Below are positions 43,626 to 49,810 of a stretch of 49,810 nt of DNA, in pieces. The notes below the pieces were generated by a model. That model saw only the letters and a list, made by a program, of their open reading frames with translations, searched no databases and was not told the origin of the DNA. The DNA is from Betaproteobacteria bacterium (GTDB lineage Bacteria > Pseudomonadota > Gammaproteobacteria > Burkholderiales > Thiobacillaceae). Numbering within the stretch: the first letter of the stretch is position 1; each line of letters starts with the position of its first letter. A program made the position numbers and the translations under genes. Location: NCBI GenBank assembly GCA_020061585.1, contig JAGUXX010000094.1, positions 1 to 49,810 of the forward strand, written 5' to 3'.

Positions 43626-46241
43626 TCAATTAAGTTTGCCTCTTACCCAATCCGCAACGCCTTGCAGCGCTCCGGGAAGTTGTTCTGGCAGGGTGCCTCC
43701 GGCTTGCGCCAGATCAGGCTTCCCCCCGCCTTTGCCGCCGACCTGAGCGGCAACGAAGTTGACCAGATCGCCAGCCTTGAGCTTGCCAATGACGTCCGGG
43801 GTCACCGCGGCGATCAATGCGACCTTGCCATCCAGCGCGCTACCCAACACCAATGCGCAGGTGCGCAGCTTGTCCCGCAGTTTATCGGCCAGTTCACGTA
43901 AAGCTTTAGCATCCGCGCCTTCGACGCTGACCGCAAGCACTTTAATGCCGGCGATATCGATCGCCTGATTGGCAAGATCGTCGCCTTGGGAGGAGGTCAT
44001 CTTGGATTTGTAGCGCGCCAATTCCTTTTCCAGGGTTTTGACCTGTTCCTGAATTTGCGCCAGACGCGCGGCAACTTCCTGTGGTTGGGCGCGCACCAGT
44101 TCGGCAACTTCGCGCAGTGTGGCTTCCTGAGCTTGCGCGTAAGCCAATGCGCCGGGGCCGGTCACCGCTTCCAGGCGCCTGACGCCGGCGGCGACGCCAG
44201 ATTCGGCAACCACCTTGAACAGACCGATGTCACCGGTGCGATTGACGTGGGTGCCGCCGCACAATTCGGTGGAGAACTGTCCCATGCCGACCACGCGCAC
44301 CTCGTCGCCGTACTTTTCGCCGAACAAGGCCATGGCGCCGGCCTTGATGGCGTCTTGATGTTTCATCAAGCGAGTTTCGACGCGGCTGTTGCGGCGTATC
44401 TCCGTATTGACCAATTCCTCGATGCGGCGAATTTCCTCGACGCTGAGCGGTTGCGGATGAGAAAAGTCGAAGCGGGTGCGCTCGGCATTCACCAGCGATC
44501 CCTTCTGGGTGACGTGGTCGCCCAGCACGCCGCGCAATGCCGCGTGCATCAGATGGGTGGCGGAGTGGTTGTAGGCCGCGCGTTGACGCGCCTGCGCGTT
44601 GACTTGCGCGGTGACGCTGTCGCCGACCAACAGTTTGCCGGTGGCGAGGCGGCCCTTGTGGCCGAACACCTCGGCTTGAATCTTCAGCGTGTCTTCCACC
44701 TCAAATCCGCCATGGCCGCTGGAAATTTCGCCGACGTCTCCGGCCTGGCCACCGGATTCGGCATAGAACGGGGTTCGATCGAGCACCAATACCGCTTCGT
44801 CGCCGGCGGCGATTTCATTGACTTGACTGCCTTCCTTGTAAATCGCCACGATGCGGGCTTCGTATTCGAGGTTGTCATAGCCGACGAACTCGGTTTTTTC
44901 GCCGTCGAACGTCAAGCCCTTGCCCATGCTGAATTTCGAGGCGGCGCGGGCGCGTTCACGCTGCATCTGCATGGCATGCTCGAAACCGGCGAAATCGACG
45001 GTAATGCCGCGTTCGCGGGCGATGTCGGCGGTGAGATCCAGAGGGAAGCCGAAGGTGTCATAGAGTTTGAACACGGTTTCGCCGTCGAGCATCTTGTCTT
45101 CCGAGGCCATCGCGGATTCCAGCACACCCATGCCATGTTCCAGGGTTTCGGCAAACCGTTCTTCTTCCTGCTTCAATACCGCCGCGACGCGTTGCCGCGC
45201 GGCGAGCAGTTCCGGATAGGCTTCGCCCATGACTTCGGCCAGTTCGTCGACCAGCTTGTGGAAGAACGGTGTCTTGCAGCCCAGCTTGTAGCCGTGGCGG
45301 ATGGCGCGGCGGATCACCCGGCGTAGCACATAACCACGACCTTCGTTGCCGGGAATCACGCCATCGACGATCAGGAAGGAACAGGCGCGGATGTGGTCGG
45401 CGATGACTTTCAGCGAGTTGTCGTCCAGGTCGGAGGTGCCGGTTTCACGGGCGGCCGCCTTGATCAGCACCTGGAACAGGTCGATCTGGTAGTTGGAGTG
45501 GACGTGCTGCATGACCGCCGAGATCCGCTCCAGGCCCATGCCGGTATCGACCGATGGTTTCGGCAACGGATGCATGACTCCCGCATCGTCGCGGTTGTAC
45601 TGCATGAACACCAGATTCCAGATCTCGATGTAGCGATCGCCGTCCTCTTCCGGGGTGCCAGGCGGCCCGCCGGCGACTTCCGGGCCGTGGTCATAGAAGA
45701 TTTCCGTACAGGGGCCGCACGGTCCGGTGTCGCCCATCGCCCAGAAATTGTCGGATTGGTAGCGCTGGCCGCCCTTGTCGCCGATACGCGTGATGCGATC
45801 CTTGGGTACGCCGATTTCATCCGCCCAGATGGCATATGCCTCGTCGTCGTCCTGGTAGACCGTGATCCACAACTTGTCTTTCGGCAGGTTCAGCGTGACG
45901 GTCAGAAACTCCCAGGCATAGCGAATCGCATCTAGCTTGAAATAATCGCCGAAGCTGAAGTTGCCCAGCATCTCGAAGAAAGTATGGTGCCGCGCCGTAT
46001 AGCCGACGTTTTCCAGGTCGTTGTGCTTGCCGCCGGCACGCACGCAGCGTTGGCTGGAGGCGGCGCGCAGGTAAGGCCGGGACTCGCGGCCGAGAAACAC
46101 GTCCTTGAACTGCACCATGCCCGCGTTGGTGAACAGCAGCGTCGGGTCGTTGCCCGGTACAAGTTGGCTGGAAGCCACCGGGGTATGCCCTTTCGAGGCA
46201 AAAAAATCGAGAAACTGGCGGCGGATTTCGCTGCTTTTCAT
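43626..46241 (-). CDS. alaS: Alanyl-tRNA synthetase
   Basis: 871 residues, full length. Class II catalytic core at the N-terminus ([27 protein letters not shown]), editing domain with [11 protein letters not shown] and [11 protein letters not shown], which hold the zinc-binding His/Cys residues, and a C-terminal C-Ala region. It charges tRNA-Ala and edits Ser/Gly mischarging. It is 101 bp downstream of trmB and 16 bp upstream of the PilZ-like gene on the same strand. Confidence 0.99.
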   Translation of the reverse strand: MKSSEIRRQFLDFFASKGHTPVASSQLVPGNDPTLLFTNAGMVQFKDVFLGRESRPYLRAASSQRCVRAGGKHNDLENVGYTARHHTFFEMLGNFSFGDYFKLDAIRYAWEFLTVTLNLPKDKLWITVYQDDDEAYAIWADEIGVPKDRITRIGDKGGQRYQSDNFWAMGDTGPCGPCTEIFYDHGPEVAGGPPGTPEEDGDRYIEIWNLVFMQYNRDDAGVMHPLPKPSVDTGMGLERISAVMQHVHSNYQIDLFQVLIKAAARETGTSDLDDNSLKVIADHIRACSFLIVDGVIPGNEGRGYVLRRVIRRAIRHGYKLGCKTPFFHKLVDELAEVMGEAYPELLAARQRVAAVLKQEEERFAETLEHGMGVLESAMASEDKMLDGETVFKLYDTFGFPLDLTADIARERGITVDFAGFEHAMQMQRERARAASKFSMGKGLTFDGEKTEFVGYDNLEYEARIVAIYKEGSQVNEIAAGDEAVLVLDRTPFYAESGGQAGDVGEISSGHGGFEVEDTLKIQAEVFGHKGRLATGKLLVGDSVTAQVNAQARQRAAYNHSATHLMHAALRGVLGDHVTQKGSLVNAERTRFDFSHPQPLSVEEIRRIEELVNTEIRRNSRVETRLMKHQDAIKAGAMALFGEKYGDEVRVVGMGQFSTELCGGTHVNRTGDIGLFKVVAESGVAAGVRRLEAVTGPGALAYAQAQEATLREVAELVRAQPQEVAARLAQIQEQVKTLEKELARYKSKMTSSQGDDLANQAIDIAGIKVLAVSVEGADAKALRELADKLRDKLRTCALVLGSALDGKVALIAAVTPDVIGKLKAGDLVNFVAAQVGGKGGGKPDLAQAGGTLPEQLPGALQGVADWVRGKLN

Positions 46242-46342
46242 GGCTAGTTCTTGATAAATAGGGCGTTGCCGAATTGTAGCGACGAAATTTCAGTATCGGG
46301 AGACGCTTGTCCTGTCTTTTTGCCGGCGCGCGCGGCTTCAGA

Positions 46343-47026
46343 CTAGTCGCGCTGGAATACCAGATCCCAAACGCCATGGCCGAGCCGTAGGCCGCGTTGT
46401 TCGAATTTGGTCCGCGGTCGGTATTCCGGGCGTGGCGCGTAATCGACAGCCGTGTTGTTCAGACCGCTGGTGCTGGAGAGCACTTGCAACATCTGTTCGG
46501 CGTAATTTTCCCAGTCGGTCGCCAGATGCAGGTAGCCGCCGGATTTGAGTTTGCGCCCCAGCAGGGCGACAAACCCGGGCTGAATCAGGCGGCGCTTGTG
46601 GTGTCGCGATTTATGCCAGGGATCGGGGAAATAAATGTGGATGCCGTCGAGGCTGGCATCCGCGATCATGTGTTGCAGAACTTCCACCGCGTCATGCTGG
46701 ATGATGAGCAGATTGGTCAGATTGCGTTCGCCGATCTGTTTCAGCAATGCGCCTACCCCGGGCGTGTGGACTTCAACGCCCAGATAGTCCTTCTCCGGGT
46801 GACTTTGCGCGATTTCGGCGGTGGCGCCGCCCATGCCGAAGCCGATCTCCAGGATTTTTTCGGCATGCCGCCGGAAAATCGCCTCCAGGTCGACCGGTTC
46901 CGGCGAGTAGGGCAACACGAATCGCGGTCCCAATGTTTCGAGCGCTTTCTGTTGGCCCGAGCCCATGCGGCCGGCACGCAAGACAAAGGAACGGATGGTG
47001 TGGCGTTTGGCGGTGGATTCAGGCAT
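46343..47026 (-). CDS. trmB: tRNA (guanine-N7-)-methyltransferase TrmB
   Basis: 227 residues. SAM-binding [20 protein letters not shown] near residue 56 and the family signature [19 protein letters not shown] are present. It makes m7G46 in tRNA. It follows thiG by 48 bp on the same strand, so thiS-thiG-trmB look like one unit, an order also seen in other betaproteobacteria. Confidence 0.97.
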   Translation of the reverse strand: MPESTAKRHTIRSFVLRAGRMGSGQQKALETLGPRFVLPYSPEPVDLEAIFRRHAEKILEIGFGMGGATAEIAQSHPEKDYLGVEVHTPGVGALLKQIGERNLTNLLIIQHDAVEVLQHMIADASLDGIHIYFPDPWHKSRHHKRRLIQPGFVALLGRKLKSGGYLHLATDWENYAEQMLQVLSSTSGLNNTAVDYAPRPEYRPRTKFEQRGLRLGHGVWDLVFQRD

Positions 47027-47074
47027 GGCGCGTCATGGACGCTGGCGTGCAGCGCTGGTCGATTAAGGGAAAAA

Positions 47075-47857
47075 TCAAGAGCCGATCAGGCCGGCGGTCG
47101 GCGAAGATGGGCTGGCCTGATAGATTTTCCTGGGCACGCGACCCGCCAGATAGGCTTCTCGACCGGCTTGCACCGCCTTCTGCATGGCCGAGGCCATCAG
47201 CACCGGATTCCGGGCCTGCGCGATGGCGGTGTTCATCAGCACCGCATCACAGCCCAATTCCATGGCAATCGCCGCGTCCGAAGCGGTGCCGACACCAGCG
47301 TCGACAATCACCGGCACGCTCAATCGGTCGATGATGATCTGCAAATTCCACGGATTGAGGATACCCATGCCGGAACCGATCAGCGAAGCCAGCGGCATCA
47401 CCGCGACGCAGCCGATATCCTGTAGTTGTTTGGCGATGATCGGATCGTCGCTGGTGTAGACCATGATTTTGAAACCGTCCTTGACCAGCACTTCCGCGGC
47501 TCTCAGGGTTTCGACCACATTCGGGTAGAGGCTTTGCGGATCGCCAAGCACTTCGAGTTTGACCAGGTCATGACCGTCAAGCAGTTCGCGCGCCAGTCGC
47601 AGGGTGCGGATGGCGTCTTCCGCCGTATAACAACCGGCGGTATTGGGCAGATAGGTGAATTGCTTGGGCGGCAGGGCATCCAGCAAGCTGGGCTGGTTGG
47701 GATCCTGGCCGATGTTGGTGCGACGTATCGCGACCGTGACGATCTGTGCGCCGGAGGCGTCGATGGCCGCGCGCGTCTCTTGAAAATCTTTGTACTTGCC
47801 GGTGCCGACCAGCAAGCGTGAGTTGAAGGGTTGACCGGCGATGAACAGGGTATCCAT
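47075..47857 (-). CDS. thiG: Thiazole synthase ThiG
   Basis: 260 residues from ATG 47857; the frame is open further upstream to 48139 but that part overlaps thiS in another frame. The Schiff-base Lys lies in [17 protein letters not shown], and [22 protein letters not shown] holds the phosphate site. ThiG joins ThiS-thiocarboxylate, dehydroglycine (from ThiO) and DXP into the thiazole phosphate. It lies 56 bp after thiS. No riboswitch is visible upstream. Confidence 0.98.
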   Translation of the reverse strand: MDTLFIAGQPFNSRLLVGTGKYKDFQETRAAIDASGAQIVTVAIRRTNIGQDPNQPSLLDALPPKQFTYLPNTAGCYTAEDAIRTLRLARELLDGHDLVKLEVLGDPQSLYPNVVETLRAAEVLVKDGFKIMVYTSDDPIIAKQLQDIGCVAVMPLASLIGSGMGILNPWNLQIIIDRLSVPVIVDAGVGTASDAAIAMELGCDAVLMNTAIAQARNPVLMASAMQKAVQAGREAYLAGRVPRKIYQASPSSPTAGLIGS

Positions 47858-47913
47858 GGTATTTATCAATACAAGAAGAGGGTGGGCGGGCGCGAAACAA
47901 CGATAGAAGGAGC

Positions 47914-48117
47914 TTAGCCGCCACAGACGGCGACGACGATCTCCAATTGGTCGGCATCCGTCAGATGGACCGCCGCATGCTGGCTGCGCGGCACAATCTC
48001 GCCATTGCGCTCGACCGCCACCCGTTTGCCGGCAAGATCCAGTTCGAGGAGGAGGGCCGCAACGCTCAACGGCTTGGAAAATTGGTGCTGCTGACCATTG
48101 ATGCTGAGGGTGATCAC
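47914..48117 (-). CDS. thiS: Sulfur carrier protein ThiS
   Basis: 67 residues, beta-grasp fold, ending VVAVCGG, with the C-terminal GG whose carboxylate becomes the thiocarboxylate. The start is GTG 48117; a GGGG stands about 10 nt upstream. It donates sulfur to ThiG. The gene is divergent from tRNA-Gly, whose promoter overlaps its start. Confidence 0.93.
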   Translation of the reverse strand: MITLSINGQQHQFSKPLSVAALLLELDLAGKRVAVERNGEIVPRSQHAAVHLTDADQLEIVVAVCGG

Positions 48118-48118
48118 T

Positions 48119-48146
48119 TTGTAGAGCCCCGGAAATCAAGTAGGAT
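48119..48146 (+). promoter_or_regulatory. Promoter of tRNA-Gly (and probably tyrS)
   Basis: TTGTAG (48119-48124), 16-bp spacer, TAGGAT (48141-48146), about 21 bp before the tRNA 5' end. It overlaps the thiS start region on the opposite strand. Confidence 0.5.
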
Positions 48147-48167
48147 GCTGGGCCGCGAGTTTACAAC

Positions 48168-48241
48168 GCGGGTGTAGTTCAATGGTAGAACGGCAGCTTC
48201 CCAAGCTGCATACGTGGGTTCGATTCCCATCACCCGCTCCA
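48168..48241 (+). tRNA. tRNA-Gly (anticodon CCC)
   Basis: 74 nt including an encoded CCA. Acceptor arms GCGGGTG and CACCCGC pair with a wobble, the anticodon stem GCAGC/GCTGC holds loop TTCCCAA (anticodon CCC, reading GGG), and the T-loop TTCGATT is standard. Confidence 0.95.
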
Positions 48242-48363
48242 ATTCCATCAGTTGATTGTTTATCCCTGATTCGCGTTGCGCTCGGCCAAAGGCGGGCTCG
48301 TCTGGCTGTGCCTGGTCGTGTTCGGCGGTTTCGGGATATACCCGAACCAAGGTCCACATGCCC

Positions 48364-49569
48364 ATGACAAAGCCGTCCATCGAAGAATCCCTGGAAATCA
48401 TCAAACGCGGTTGCGACGATCTGCTGGTCGAAGCCGAGTTGGTCGAAAAGCTGAAAAGCGGGCGACCGCTGCGGGTCAAGGCCGGATTCGACCCGACCGC
48501 GCCCGATCTGCATCTGGGCCACGCAGTGTTGCTCAACAAGATGCGGCAACTACAGGATCTCGGGCATCAGGCGATTTTCCTGATCGGCGACTTCACTGGC
48601 ATGATCGGCGATCCGACCGGCAAGAATGCGACCCGGCCGCCGTTGACGCCGGATCAGGTGGAGGAAAATGCCCGCACTTATCAAGCGCAGGTCTACAAGA
48701 TACTCGACCCGGAAAAAACCGAGGTCGAGTTCAATTCGCGCTGGATGGGCGCGATGTCCGCCGCCGACATGATCAAGCTCGCGGCCACGCATACCGTGGC
48801 GCGCATGCTGGAGCGCGACGACTTCTCCAAGCGCTACGTCGGTGGCCAACCGATTGCCATCCATGAGTTTCTTTATCCGTTGATTCAGGGTTACGACTCG
48901 GTGGCGCTCAAGGCCGACCTCGAGTTGGGCGGCACCGACCAGAAATTCAATCTGCACATGGGACGCGAGTTGCAGCGGCATTACCGGCAACCCTCGCAGT
49001 GCATACTCACCATGCCGTTGCTGGAAGGCCTGGATGGCGTCAACAAGATGTCCAAGTCATTGGGCAACTATGTCGGCATTGCCGATACGCCGACAGAGCA
49101 GTTCGGCAAATTGATGTCGGTCTCGGATGTCCTGATGTGGCGCTACATAGAACTGCTGTCGTTCGAGCCGTTATCGGTCATCCGGCGCTGGCAACAGGAA
49201 GTCGAGGCCGGACGCAATCCGCGCGACATCAAAGTCCTGTTCGCTCAGGAAATCATCACCCGGTTCCACGATGCGCAAGCGGCCCGGATGGCGTTGGAAG
49301 ATTTCGAAGCACGCTTCCGCCAAGGCGGTATTCCGGATGACATCCCGGAATTCAGCTTCGAGGCGCCGGAAACGGGTCTGGTCATCACGCAAGCCCTGAA
49401 AATGGCTGGATTGGTGCCCAGTACATCCGAAGCCATGCGATCGATTGCCGGCGGTGGCGTGAAACTGGATGGCGAAAAGGTGTCGGACAAGGGCTTGCTG
49501 CTGCAAAAGGGCGTCTGTGTTGTCGTTCAGGTTGGAAAAAGGCGCTTTGCACGAATTAACTGCGTATAG
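48364..49569 (+). CDS. tyrS: Tyrosyl-tRNA synthetase (TyrZ type)
   Basis: 401 residues from ATG 48364 (an ATG two codons earlier at 48358 is possible). Class I motifs HLGH (50-53) and KMSKS (228-232) are intact; KMSKS marks the TyrZ-type enzyme rather than E. coli TyrS. A C-terminal S4 RNA-binding domain (about 335-395; [20 protein letters not shown]) ends the protein. Encoded 122 bp after tRNA-Gly and upstream of an rRNA operon. Confidence 0.97.
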   Translation: MTKPSIEESLEIIKRGCDDLLVEAELVEKLKSGRPLRVKAGFDPTAPDLHLGHAVLLNKMRQLQDLGHQAIFLIGDFTGMIGDPTGKNATRPPLTPDQVEENARTYQAQVYKILDPEKTEVEFNSRWMGAMSAADMIKLAATHTVARMLERDDFSKRYVGGQPIAIHEFLYPLIQGYDSVALKADLELGGTDQKFNLHMGRELQRHYRQPSQCILTMPLLEGLDGVNKMSKSLGNYVGIADTPTEQFGKLMSVSDVLMWRYIELLSFEPLSVIRRWQQEVEAGRNPRDIKVLFAQEIITRFHDAQAARMALEDFEARFRQGGIPDDIPEFSFEAPETGLVITQALKMAGLVPSTSEAMRSIAGGGVKLDGEKVSDKGLLLQKGVCVVVQVGKRRFARINCV

Positions 49570-49589
49570 CTAAGGCCATGACTTCATGC

Positions 49590-49615
49590 GGTTTTTATCC
49601 AGGCCGTAAAAAACC
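49590..49615 (+). terminator. Weak hairpin after tyrS
   Basis: GGTTTTT (49590-49596) and AAAAACC (49609-49615) can form a 7-bp stem, but no T-run follows; possible tyrS end. Confidence 0.3.
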
Positions 49616-49627
49616 TGAAACAAAAGC

Positions 49628-49655
49628 TTGACGGTCTGAAATCGCTCCTTATAAT
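49628..49655 (+). promoter_or_regulatory. rRNA operon promoter
   Basis: TTGACG (49628-49633), 16-bp spacer and a perfect TATAAT (49650-49655), followed by a GC-rich discriminator (GCCGGTC) as expected of stringently controlled rrn promoters. An AT-rich stretch upstream could act as an UP element. Confidence 0.85.
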
Positions 49656-49810
49656 GCCGGTCTCTCGCTGCAGCAACGAACGCGGCGAAACAGTAAAAAA
49701 CGTAACAAAATCAGTTCTTTAACAAATCACTTACAGCCTTAAGGTGTGGGCATTGGGTTAAGCCAATTCGCGGAAGATGCAGGTCTGAAGTGAAGGAGCG
49801 AAAGATAAAC
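49656..49810 (+). promoter_or_regulatory. rRNA leader with boxA antitermination site
   Basis: The transcript leader contains GTTCTTTAACA (49714-49724), the boxA-type NusB/NusE site, then GGTGTGGGCATTGGG and a small ATTGG/CCAAT hairpin. The window ends at GATAAAC, which from similar leaders should be just before the 16S 5' end (TGAAGAGTTTGATC); the 16S gene itself is outside. Confidence 0.85.

Overview
The window is GC-rich, densely coded proteobacterial chromosome, most likely from a betaproteobacterium. Pointers are the birA-coaX-SPOR and thiS-thiG-trmB gene orders, a DsrC/TusE family protein, and a tRNA-Gly(CCC)-tyrS-rrn arrangement. No signature in the window fixes the genus, and a gammaproteobacterium is not excluded. 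Most genes are housekeeping; the accessory material sits mainly at 1.3-3.3 kb, 8.1-8.8 kb and 17.8-20 kb.

Layout. 1-1194: 5' part of selO (runs off the left edge). 1276-3062: hipBA toxin-antitoxin operon with an unusually regular operator array, followed by REP-like inverted repeats and terminators. 3401-5500: thiC under a TPP riboswitch. 5545-6885: PAS histidine kinase. 7094-8412: an unknown membrane protein and a small excisionase-type HTH gene whose stop codon lies in the left arm of a 170-bp palindrome (8407-8576). 8820-10169: degenerate-EAL/HDOD protein. 10179-14168 (minus): apparent operon of exported protein, TPMT-family methyltransferase, AEC transporter, tartronate-semialdehyde-reductase-type enzyme and D-2-hydroxyacid dehydrogenase. 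14257-17583: SWIM/SNF2 helicase. 17869-20047: decayed hipH/yjjJ, a 351-bp segment bounded by inverted repeats, and vapBC. 20048-29531: alpha/beta hydrolase, sodB, and the pbpC/alpha-2-macroglobulin pair. 29673-34575 (plus): tusE, a small periplasmic protein, thiO, a pilin-like protein, birA, coaX and a SPOR protein. 34592-43609 (minus): a type IV filament module (PilZ-like protein, sigma-54 response regulator, GspE/PilB, GspF, GspL-like, GspM/PilO-like, pseudopilin). 43626-49569: alaS, trmB, thiG, thiS, tRNA-Gly and tyrS. The right edge carries the promoter and boxA leader of an rRNA operon.

How the genes work together. Thiamine synthesis is spread over three loci: thiC (pyrimidine branch), and thiO plus thiS/thiG (thiazole branch). 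Only thiC shows a riboswitch. The 10-14 kb operon looks directed at glyoxylate/hydroxypyruvate-type two- and three-carbon acids. The filament module has an MshEN-type N-terminus on its ATPase, a possible PilZ-like neighbour and a bacterial enhancer-binding response regulator. This suggests control by c-di-GMP and sigma-54, but no secretin or prepilin peptidase is present here. The best candidates for undescribed biology are the 27-bp-phased hipBA operator array, the 170-bp palindrome, the 351-bp inverted-repeat segment and the filament module. All calls come from reading the sequence; no database search was run.
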